DNA from: Nocardioides zeae
GTDB taxonomy: Bacteria; Actinomycetota; Actinomycetes; Propionibacteriales; Nocardioidaceae
NCBI RefSeq assembly: GCF_030818655.1
Contig: NZ_JAUTAN010000001.1
Coordinates: 372,001 to 436,000, forward strand
Direction: 5' to 3'
Length of the DNA: 64,000 bases
Below, one piece after another: positions 35,709 through 42,971 of the stretch (the stretch's first letter is position 1; each line of letters begins with the position of its first letter). The notes below the pieces were generated by a model, which worked only from the letters and a program-made list of their open reading frames with translations, was not told the DNA's origin and did no database searches. The position numbers and the translations under genes were made by a program.

Positions 35709-36706
35709 CGAAGGTGGCGGTGCTGAGCGCCGGGTCGTGGGGGACGGCGTTCGCGCTCGTGCTCGCCGACGGCGGTGGCGACGTGACCCTGTGGGCCCGT
35801 CGCGACGAGGTCGTGGAGCGCATCAACGAGCGGCACGAGAACGCGGAGTACCTGCCGGGCATCCAGATCCCGCCCACGGTCGACGCCACCACCGACCCCG
35901 AGAAGGCGATGGCGGGAGCCGACGTCGTCGTGTGGTCGATGCCGTCCCAGACCCTCCGGCCGACCCTCGAGGGCTGGCGGGACCTCGTGCCGCGGGACGC
36001 CGTCTCGGTCTCCCTGATGAAGGGCGTCGAGCTGGGCACGGTGAAGCGGATGAGCGAGGTGATCGAGGAGTCCCTCGACGTGCCCCGCCGCCAGGTGGCC
36101 GTCGTCAGCGGCCCCAACCTCGCGAAGGAGATCGCGCGTCGCGAGCCCGCCGCGTCCGTGGTCGCCTGCGAGGACGAGGAGACCGCGGTGCGGCTCCAGC
36201 GGCTCGTGCACACGCCCGCGTTCCGGCCGTACACGACGACGGACGTCGTCGGCTGCGAGATCGGCGGCGCCTACAAGAACGTGGTCGCGCTCAGCGTCGG
36301 CATGGCCGTGGGCCTCGGCTTCGGCGACAACACGACGGCGTCGGTCATCACGCGCGGACTGGCGGAGACCGCGCGTCTCTCGATGGCGCTGGGCGCCAAC
36401 CCGCTGACCCTCATGGGCCTCGCCGGGCTCGGGGACCTCGTCGCCACCTGCTCGTCGCCGCTGAGCCGCAACCGCACGTTCGGCGAGCGCCTCGGCCAGG
36501 GGATGACGACGGAGGAGATCTACGCGTCGACCCGCCAGGTCGCCGAGGGCGCCAAGTCGTGCAGCTCGCTGCGCGACCTCGCGCGGCGCACGGGCGTCGA
36601 CGCGCCCATCGCCGACCACGTCGACGAGGTCGTCGCCGGCCGGATGACGGCGCGCGACATGATGGAGTCGTTCGTGGCGCGCGAGACGAAGGCCGAGACC
36701 GACTGA
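35705..36706 (+). CDS. gpsA: Glycerol-3-phosphate dehydrogenase [NAD(P)+]
   Basis: Reduces dihydroxyacetone phosphate to sn-glycerol-3-phosphate for phospholipids. The 333-residue protein has the Rossmann loop VLSAGSWGTAFA, where the first Gly of GxGxxG is Ser, a variation common in actinobacterial GpsA. GPNLAKEI, the catalytic Lys in GGAYKNVVAL and AGLGDLVATCSS are also intact. It overlaps the upstream acyltransferase by 4 bp (ATGA). A short weak hairpin follows the stop. Confidence 0.95.
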   Translation: MTKVAVLSAGSWGTAFALVLADGGGDVTLWARRDEVVERINERHENAEYLPGIQIPPTVDATTDPEKAMAGADVVVWSMPSQTLRPTLEGWRDLVPRDAVSVSLMKGVELGTVKRMSEVIEESLDVPRRQVAVVSGPNLAKEIARREPAASVVACEDEETAVRLQRLVHTPAFRPYTTTDVVGCEIGGAYKNVVALSVGMAVGLGFGDNTTASVITRGLAETARLSMALGANPLTLMGLAGLGDLVATCSSPLSRNRTFGERLGQGMTTEEIYASTRQVAEGAKSCSSLRDLARRTGVDAPIADHVDEVVAGRMTARDMMESFVARETKAETD

Positions 36707-36746
36707 CGTCCCGCCCGCCGGGACGACGGCGGGGTACGGCGCGCGC

Positions 36747-37880
36747 TCAGCCCAGCCGGTCGAGCGCCTGCGCCAGGTCGGCCCAGAGGTCCTCGACGTC
36801 CTCCACCCCCACGGAGAGCCGCACCAGCGACTCCGGGATCGTGGGCGACTCGGTCTTCCACCGGCGCCGGCGCTCGAGCGTCGACTCGACGCCGCCGAGG
36901 CTGGTCGCGAACACCCAGAGGTCCGTGGCGCGGCACAGCAGGTCGGCGGCGTCCGGGCCGGCGTGCAGCTCGACGGCCACGATCGCCCCGAAGCCCGGGT
37001 AGCGCACCCGCGAGACCGCCGGGTGGGCCTCCAACCGGCGCACGAGCTCGACGGCGTTCGCCTGGGCGCGCTCGACGCGCAGGTGGAGCGTGCGCAGGCC
37101 GCGGAGCGCGAGCCACGCCTCGAGGGTGCCGGGGATCGCGCCGAGCAGGTCGCGGCGACCCTTGAGCACGTCGAAGAGGGCGTCTTCGCGCACGACGAGC
37201 GCGCCGAGGAGGGCGTCGGAGTGGCCGGCGAGGTACTTCGTCGCCGAGTGCAGCACGATGTCCGCGCCGAGGTCGAGCGGCCGCTGCAGGAGCGGCGTCG
37301 CGAAGGTGTTGTCGACGACCACCTGGGCGCCGGCGGCGTGGGCGGCCTCCGCGACGGCGGCGATGTCGGCCACCTCGAGGGCGGGGTTGGTGGGCGACTC
37401 GACCCACAGGAGGGCGGCGTCCTCGCACGCGGCCGCGACGGCGGCGGTGTCGGCGATGTCGACGAGCTTGCCCTGGGCACGACCGCGGAGGCCCGCGTCG
37501 CCGAGCTGGCCCAGGGTGCCCTGGTAGGCGTGCTGCGGCGCGACGACCGTCTCGCCCCCGGCGACGAGGTCGAGCACGGTGGCGACGGCGGCGAGGCCGG
37601 AGGAGAAGGCGAGCGCCCGCCCGCCCTCGAGGCTGCCGAGCGCCTCCTCGAAGGCCAGCCAGGTCGGGTTGCCGTAGCGCCCGTACTCGACGTCGCCACC
37701 CCCGACGTACGTCGCCGCCATGGTGATCGGCGTGTTCAGCGGCGCGTCGGGGACGACCGGCGGACGGCCCACGTGCACGGCACGGGTGGCCGGGCGGAGG
37801 CGCTCTCCGGGCTCGACGGCGGGCTCGAGGGCGGGCGCGGCGTCCGCGGACCGGGGGACGGACAGGGAGTCGTCGGGCAT
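36747..37880 (-). CDS. Cystathionine gamma-synthase / gamma-lyase family PLP enzyme
   Basis: A 377-residue fold-type I PLP enzyme of transsulfuration. Lys215 in HSATKYLAGHSD is the Schiff-base lysine; RYGNPTW and SSGLAAV bind PLP phosphate; the C-terminal VRLSVGVEDVEDLWADL is typical. The sequence alone does not settle synthase versus lyase. ATG has TAGGCT 7 nt upstream on this strand and no ribosome site, so it is leaderless. Its start is only 33 bp from that of ddl on the other strand. Confidence 0.88.
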   Translation of the reverse strand: MPDDSLSVPRSADAAPALEPAVEPGERLRPATRAVHVGRPPVVPDAPLNTPITMAATYVGGGDVEYGRYGNPTWLAFEEALGSLEGGRALAFSSGLAAVATVLDLVAGGETVVAPQHAYQGTLGQLGDAGLRGRAQGKLVDIADTAAVAAACEDAALLWVESPTNPALEVADIAAVAEAAHAAGAQVVVDNTFATPLLQRPLDLGADIVLHSATKYLAGHSDALLGALVVREDALFDVLKGRRDLLGAIPGTLEAWLALRGLRTLHLRVERAQANAVELVRRLEAHPAVSRVRYPGFGAIVAVELHAGPDAADLLCRATDLWVFATSLGGVESTLERRRRWKTESPTIPESLVRLSVGVEDVEDLWADLAQALDRLG

Positions 37881-37913
37881 GGGGAGGAGCCTAGGCCGGT
37901 AGGGTCAGCCTCC
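37881..37913. promoter_or_regulatory. 33-bp back-to-back leaderless promoters (PLP enzyme and ddl)
   Basis: Minus strand: TAGGCT (37893-37888) then 7 nt to ATG. Plus strand: TAGGGT (37900-37905) then 8 nt to ATG. The two -10 boxes are 6 bp apart, so each -35 region must lie inside the other gene's coding sequence. RNA polymerase cannot occupy both at once. Confidence 0.6.
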
Positions 37914-39032
37914 ATGAGCGCGCCCTCCCCACGTCCCCGGGTCGCCGTCGTCTTCGGCGGACGGTCGGCGGAGCACTCGATCTCGTGCATCTCCGCCGGC
38001 AGCGTGATCGCCGCGCTCGACCCGGAGAAGTACGACGTGGTGCCCATCGGCATCGCCCGCGACGGCAGCTGGGTGCTCGAGGACCCGGCCACCAACCGCC
38101 TGGAGCTCGGACCGGGTGGCGCCCTGCCGTCGGTGCAGAGCGAGACCGCGGTGCAGCTCGTGCCCGGCGCGACCGCGGAGCTCGTCGTCCACGACGCCGC
38201 GGACGTGCCCCGCGTGCTCGGCGACGTCGACGTCGTCTTCCCCGTCATGCACGGCCCGTTCGGCCAGGACGGCACCCTGCAGGGCCTGCTGGAGATGGCG
38301 GGCGTGCGCTACGTCGGCGCCGGCGTGCTCTCCTCCGCGGTCGGCACCGACAAGATCCACATGAAGCGCCTCTTCGAGGCCGCCGGTCTCCCCGTGCTGC
38401 CCTACGTGACGGTGACCCCGCGCGACTGGGCGCGCGACGAGGCGGGCGTACGGCGCCGGATCGCCGACCTCGGGCTCCCCGTCTTCGTCAAGCCCGCGCG
38501 GGCGGGCTCCAGCTTCGGCATCACCCGCGTCGACGACCTCGCGGACCTCGACGCCGCGCTGGCGGAGGCCCGGCAGCACGACCCCAAGGTGGTCGTCGAG
38601 GCCGCCGCGATGGGCGCGCGCGAGATCGAGTGCGGCGTGCTCGCGGGGGAGGGGGCGGACGACCACCGCACGAGTGCGCTGGCCGAGATCCGGGTGACCT
38701 CAGAGCACGCGTTCTACGACTTCGAGGCGAAGTACCTGCCCGAGGAGAACACCGCCCTCGACGTGCCCGCCCAGGTGCCGGCCGACGTCGAGGCGCGGGT
38801 GCGGGAGCTCTCGGTGGCCGCCTTCGACGCGCTCGACTGCGAGGGCCTGGCCCGCGTGGACTTCTTCGTCTTCCCCGACGGCCGGGTCGTGCTCAACGAG
38901 GTCGAGACGATGCCGGGCTTCACGAGCCTCTCGATGTTCCCGCGCATGTGGGCGGCGAGCGGGGTCGACTACCCGACGCTCGTGGACCGGCTGGTCACGC
39001 TCGCGCTCGGTCGCGACGTCGGCCTGCGCTGA
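37914..39032 (+). CDS. ddl: D-alanine--D-alanine ligase
   Basis: Joins two D-alanines for peptidoglycan precursors, an ATP-grasp enzyme. The 372-residue protein shows VVFGGRSAEHSISCISAGSV at the N terminus, VMHGPFGQDGTLQGLLEM, the ATP-binding KPARAGSSFGITRV and the metal site NEVETMPGFTSLSMFP. Start at ATG with MSAPSPRPRVAVVFGG. The 5' end is defined by the compact divergent promoter. DUF3515 and thiL follow, a conserved actinobacterial order. Confidence 0.96.
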   Translation: MSAPSPRPRVAVVFGGRSAEHSISCISAGSVIAALDPEKYDVVPIGIARDGSWVLEDPATNRLELGPGGALPSVQSETAVQLVPGATAELVVHDAADVPRVLGDVDVVFPVMHGPFGQDGTLQGLLEMAGVRYVGAGVLSSAVGTDKIHMKRLFEAAGLPVLPYVTVTPRDWARDEAGVRRRIADLGLPVFVKPARAGSSFGITRVDDLADLDAALAEARQHDPKVVVEAAAMGAREIECGVLAGEGADDHRTSALAEIRVTSEHAFYDFEAKYLPEENTALDVPAQVPADVEARVRELSVAAFDALDCEGLARVDFFVFPDGRVVLNEVETMPGFTSLSMFPRMWAASGVDYPTLVDRLVTLALGRDVGLR

Positions 39033-39051
39033 CGCCTCGGACCACCCTGAC

Positions 39052-39567
39052 TCAGACGCAGGGCGACACGGTCTCCGTGCCGGCCAGCACGGCCGGCGCG
39101 ACGTCCACCATCTCCTCCACCGGCGGCCGGCGCTCGGCGGGGATGCGCAGCTCGACGACCGGGACCTGCCCGATGGTCGTGAGCACGGCGTCGGTGGTCT
39201 GGTCGCGGTAGGTCGCGGGCTCGGCGTACCAGCCCACGCCGCCCACCTCCTCGCAGTCCGAGATCTCGGTGAACGAGGCGGGCATGTCGACGCCGCACAC
39301 GACGACGACGGCGGGCTCGCCCCACGCCCGCGCGGCGAGACCGTCCTGCTCGACCTCCCGCACCTCCTGCCCGTCGACCTCGTCGGGCAGGGCGTCCAGC
39401 ACGGCCTCGCAGGCGGCGCGGTCGGCGTCGGACAGCTCGGCCAGCGCAGGAGCCCCCTCGACCCGCACGGGGTCCGCCGAGCAGGCGGTGAGGCCGGCCG
39501 TCGCCCCGGCGAGGGCGAGGGCCAGACCGGCGGCGGCACGCGGCGTACGGCGCGGGGAGGGGGGCAC
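39052..39567 (-). CDS. DUF3515 family lipoprotein
   Basis: 171 residues. The signal peptide ends in the lipobox-like LTAC with lipidated Cys near residue 29, so it is probably a membrane-anchored exported lipoprotein. The mature part has paired cysteines (AACEAVL, VVVCGVDMP, SDCEEVGG, SPCV) and the conserved VGWYAEP segment of DUF3515. GTG is preceded by AGGAGG at 6 nt. Its position between ddl and thiL is conserved in actinobacteria; function unknown. Confidence 0.85.
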   Translation of the reverse strand: MPPSPRRTPRAAAGLALALAGATAGLTACSADPVRVEGAPALAELSDADRAACEAVLDALPDEVDGQEVREVEQDGLAARAWGEPAVVVVCGVDMPASFTEISDCEEVGGVGWYAEPATYRDQTTDAVLTTIGQVPVVELRIPAERRPPVEEMVDVAPAVLAGTETVSPCV

Positions 39568-39692
39568 GCGGACCTCCTGGGGGCAGCGGGCGAGCGGGCG
39601 GGTCGGGCGCCGCCGAGCATCCCACGCACCCGGCCGGGAGGGCTGCGCAGGGCGTGCGCCGGAACGGTGGGTCCGTCTGGTGGGATGGACCC

Positions 39693-40664
39693 ATGGCGTC
39701 GCTTCCCCGTGAGACCCCGCTGACCGAGGCGGGCGAGTTCGCCGTCGTCGCCGCCCTCCTGGAGCGCTTCCGCGCCGAGCGCGAGGACGTGCTGGTGGGG
39801 CCGGGCGACGACGCCGCCGTGCTCCGGATCCGCCGCGGCCACGCGGTCGTGTCGACCGACCTCGTGGTGGAGAACCGCCACTTCCGCCGCGACTGGTGCT
39901 CGGCGGAGGACGTGGGCCACCGGGCCGCGGCCCAGAACCTCTCCGACATCAACGCCATGGGCGGGCGGGCCCACTCGCTGACCCTCGGGCTCGCCCTGCC
40001 CGACGACCTGACGCTGGGCTGGGTCGAGGACTTCGCGACCGGGTTCGCCGCCGAGGCCGCGCGCGTCGGCGCGGTGGTCGTCGGCGGCGACGTCACGCGA
40101 GCCACCGAGATCGTCGCGGCCGTCACCGTCATCGGCGGTGTCGCGAAGGCCCCCGTGCTGCGCTCGGGCGCGCTCCCCGGGGACGTGCTCGCCCTCTGCG
40201 GGCGGCAGGGTTGGGCGGCCGCCGGGCTCGCCGTGCTGGGGCGGGGCTTCCGCTCGCCGCGGGTGCTGGTCGACGCCTACCGTCGCCCCGAGCCCCCGTA
40301 CGACGCGGGAGCCGTCGCCGCCGACGCCGGTGCCCACGCGCTCATCGACGTGTCCGACGGCCTGCTGGCGGACGCCACGCACGTCGCGGTCGCCTCGGGG
40401 GTGCGGATCGACGTCGCCACCGCGGACCTGGCCGTCGACGAGCCGCTCCACGCCGTCGGCGCGGCGCTGGGGGCGGACCCGCAGCAGTTCGTGCTGAGCG
40501 GCGGCGACGACCACGGGCTGCTGGCGGCGTTCCCCGCCGACGCTGACCTGCCGGAGGGCTGGACCGTGATCGGGCGCGTGCACGAGCGCGTCGCCGACGA
40601 CGAGCCCTGGGTCACCGTCGACGGCGCCCCCCACGAGGGCCCGACGGGCTGGCGCCACTTCTGA
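39693..40664 (+). CDS. thiL: Thiamine-monophosphate kinase
   Basis: Phosphorylates thiamine monophosphate to the active diphosphate. The 323-residue PurM-like protein has GPGDDAAVL (metal-binding DD), STDLVVENRHF, AAQNLSDINAMGG, VVGGDVTRA and ALIDVSDGLLAD. ATG follows a short untranslated gap; an upstream in-frame ATG at 39654 has no ribosome site. The gene converges with rpmB on a strong hairpin. Confidence 0.95.
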   Translation: MASLPRETPLTEAGEFAVVAALLERFRAEREDVLVGPGDDAAVLRIRRGHAVVSTDLVVENRHFRRDWCSAEDVGHRAAAQNLSDINAMGGRAHSLTLGLALPDDLTLGWVEDFATGFAAEAARVGAVVVGGDVTRATEIVAAVTVIGGVAKAPVLRSGALPGDVLALCGRQGWAAAGLAVLGRGFRSPRVLVDAYRRPEPPYDAGAVAADAGAHALIDVSDGLLADATHVAVASGVRIDVATADLAVDEPLHAVGAALGADPQQFVLSGGDDHGLLAAFPADADLPEGWTVIGRVHERVADDEPWVTVDGAPHEGPTGWRHF

Positions 40665-40713
40665 CGCGGCCCGAGCGCCGTGCCCCGGCAGTGCCCGAGG
40701 ATGCCCGGAAATG

Positions 40714-40750
40714 CCGGAGGGCCCGCCAGCAGTGCTGGCGGGCCCTCCGG
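40714..40750. terminator. Bidirectional terminator between thiL and rpmB
   Basis: Bases 40714-40731 and 40733-40750 are perfect reverse complements, an 18-bp stem whose tip opens to form the loop. It serves the convergent thiL and rpmB genes. Confidence 0.85.
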
Positions 40751-40770
40751 TGAGGACGCGAGGCGTCAGG

Positions 40771-40956
40771 TCAGCGCGTGACCTTGCCGGCCTTGAGGCA
40801 ACCGGTGCAGACGTTGAGGCGGGTGGGGGTGCCACCGACCTTCGCGCGGACGCGCTGGATGTTGGGGTTGAAGCGACGCTTCGTGATCTTCCGCGACCAC
40901 GGCCGATTGTTGCCGAAGCCCGGCTTCTTGTCGCAGATGTCACAGACGGCAGCCAC
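40771..40956 (-). CDS. rpmB: 50S ribosomal protein L28 (zinc-ribbon form)
   Basis: A 61-residue large-subunit protein. Two CxxC pairs (CDIC and CTGC) mark the zinc-binding C+ type, and RRFNPNIQRVRAKVGG is the family core. Zinc-containing forms are usually the ones expressed when zinc is sufficient; no second copy is in the window. GTG start with AGGAGT upstream. The frame continues upstream to 41109 but only through the promoter region. Confidence 0.96.
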   Translation of the reverse strand: MAAVCDICDKKPGFGNNRPWSRKITKRRFNPNIQRVRAKVGGTPTRLNVCTGCLKAGKVTR

Positions 40957-41044
40957 CGTGAACTCCTGAAGTCGATGTCGAGACGGTTCGATCGTCGCCC
41001 TGAGCGGACCCGCGGGTGCGGCACTCGGAGAAGGCAACCGCAGA

Positions 41045-41075
41045 AGAGTAGCGGATGCCCGGGAGCAGGGGCCAA
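41045..41075 (-). promoter_or_regulatory. Probable rpmB promoter
   Basis: On the minus strand TTGGCC (41075-41070) and TACTCT (41050-41045) are 19 bp apart, about 90 nt upstream of the GTG. A separate -10 box for the divergent DAK gene, TAACCT, lies at 41135-41140. Confidence 0.45.
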
Positions 41076-41199
41076 TCGTCGCCGCGACGGGGTGCCGCGG
41101 CCCCCGCATCGTCCCACGACGGAGGCTGTCCGACTAACCTCGGCTCGATCACGCCACGGCGCACCGCCGCGCCCCGCCCAGCCCAGCCCCGGAGGACCC

Positions 41200-42957
41200 A
41201 TGACCGATGACGGGCAGCCCGGTCAGCCCGTGCGGCTCGAGGTCGTGGCCCGGTTCGTCGACATCGCGACCGACGCGCTGGGGGACGCGCGCGAGGAGAT
41301 CGACGCGCTCAACGTCTTCCCCGTGCCCGACGGTGACACGGGGACCAACATGTTCCTGACGATGTCGACCGCGCGGGAGTCGTTGCGGCAGGTGCTCCGC
41401 GAGGCCGGGCTCGGGCGCATCGCCGGCGACGCCCACGCGGGCCCGCCCGTTCCGGGGGCCGTGCGTCCCGAGCACCTGGTGCTCGCCCTGCGCGCGCTCG
41501 CCCGCGGGGCGCTCATGGGGGCGCGGGGCAACTCGGGCGTGATCCTGGCCCAGATGCTCGGCGCCATCGCGGCCCACCTCGAGCAGGCCACCCCCGACGT
41601 CCGCGCCGCGACGCTCGTCGCGGGCTCGCTCGCCGACGCGACGGCGGCCAGCTACGCCGCGGTGGGGGAGCCCGTCGAGGGCACGATCCTCACCGTCGCG
41701 CGCGCCGCCAGCGAGGCGGCGACCGAGGCCGCCGCGGCGCCGGGCGCCCGCTCGCGCGACGTCTACGTCGCGGCCGCCGCGGCAGCGCGCGACGCCCTCC
41801 TCCTCACGCCCCAGCAGCTCCCCGCCCTCGCGGCCGCGGGGGTCGTCGACGCGGGCGGCCGTGGTCTGAGCGTCATCCTCGACGCCGCCGAGACCGCGCT
41901 CACGGGCCGCCGTCGGCTCTCGGGTCCCGTGCGCCTGGGCCACCACCAGATCCCCCTCCCGCCGCCCGAGGCGGACGACGCCGACGCCGCGGGCGGGGCG
42001 GCCACGCCGGCGTACGAGGTCATGTACCTCCTCGAGCCCACCTCCCCCGAGGCCGTCGTCGAGCTGCGCACCCGGCTCGCCGAGATCGGCGACTCGCTCG
42101 TCGTCGTCGGCAACGACGACCTGTGGAGCATCCACGTGCACGTGGACGACGCGGGCGCGGCCGTCGAGGCCGGCATCGCCGCGGGACGCCCCCACCAGGT
42201 CCGCATCACCCACTTCGACGACAGCGTGCACGGTCACGGCGGCGGCCACGGCCACGGGCGCCCGGGCAGCCACGGCGTGGGTACGACGCGGCGCACCGGC
42301 CGCGCGGTCGTCGCGGTCTCCGCGGGACCGGGCCTGGCGGCGCTGTTCGAGGACGCGGGCGCCCTCGCCGTGCCGGGCGGTCCGGGGGACCGGCCGTCGG
42401 CGGGCATGCTCCTCGAGGCGGTGCGCCGGACGGGTGCCGCCGAGGTCGTCATCCTCCCCAACGACCAGGACTCGCTGCGCACCGCCGAGATCGCGGCCCG
42501 CACGGCGGAGGAGGACGGCGACGTCGAGGTCGCCGTCGTGCCGAGCCGGGCGCAGGTGCAGGGCCTCGCCGCCCTGGCGGTGCACGAGCCGGGACGCTCC
42601 TTCGGGCCCGACGTGCTCGAGATGACCGCCGCGGCCCGGCACTGCCGGCACGGCGCGGTCACGGAGGCCTCGAAGCGGGCGATCACGTCGGCGGGGCCGT
42701 GCGAGCCCGGCGACGTGCTCGGCGTCGTCATGGGCGACTTCGCCGTCGTCGGGCAGGACCGGCTGGGCGTCGCCGTCGAGGTCCTCACCCGGCTCCTCGC
42801 GGTCGGCGGCGAGCTCGTGACCATCGTCGGCGGCGAGGGCTCCGGCGACCTGGCCGCCCGGCTCGCCGCCCACGTCGAGCACGTCCACCCCGGCGTCGAC
42901 GTGGTGACCTACGACGGCGGGCAGCCGCGCTACGCCGTCCTGCTGTCGGTGGAGTGA
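41200..42957 (+). CDS. DAK2/DegV-type kinase (FakA-like)
   Basis: A 585-residue protein with an N-terminal DAK2 kinase domain (NVFPVPDGDTGTNMFLTM, metal Asp cluster; GARGNSGVILAQ) and a C-terminal DhaK-like half (VVAVSAGPGLAALF, ILPNDQDSL). FakA-type enzymes phosphorylate fatty acids bound to FakB; no FakB gene is in the window. A His/Gly-rich insert (HGHGGGHGHG, about residue 345) separates the two halves and could bind metal. GGAGGA precedes ATG. recG starts 14 bp downstream, a conserved order. Confidence 0.88.
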   Translation: MTDDGQPGQPVRLEVVARFVDIATDALGDAREEIDALNVFPVPDGDTGTNMFLTMSTARESLRQVLREAGLGRIAGDAHAGPPVPGAVRPEHLVLALRALARGALMGARGNSGVILAQMLGAIAAHLEQATPDVRAATLVAGSLADATAASYAAVGEPVEGTILTVARAASEAATEAAAAPGARSRDVYVAAAAAARDALLLTPQQLPALAAAGVVDAGGRGLSVILDAAETALTGRRRLSGPVRLGHHQIPLPPPEADDADAAGGAATPAYEVMYLLEPTSPEAVVELRTRLAEIGDSLVVVGNDDLWSIHVHVDDAGAAVEAGIAAGRPHQVRITHFDDSVHGHGGGHGHGRPGSHGVGTTRRTGRAVVAVSAGPGLAALFEDAGALAVPGGPGDRPSAGMLLEAVRRTGAAEVVILPNDQDSLRTAEIAARTAEEDGDVEVAVVPSRAQVQGLAALAVHEPGRSFGPDVLEMTAAARHCRHGAVTEASKRAITSAGPCEPGDVLGVVMGDFAVVGQDRLGVAVEVLTRLLAVGGELVTIVGGEGSGDLAARLAAHVEHVHPGVDVVTYDGGQPRYAVLLSVE

Positions 42958-42971
42958 GGTAGGCAGGCCTC

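Noticed and set aside
36707..36725. Terminator after gpsA
   Set aside because: A 6-bp CGTCCC/GGGACG stem is visible, but it is short and has no U tract; recorded only as possible.
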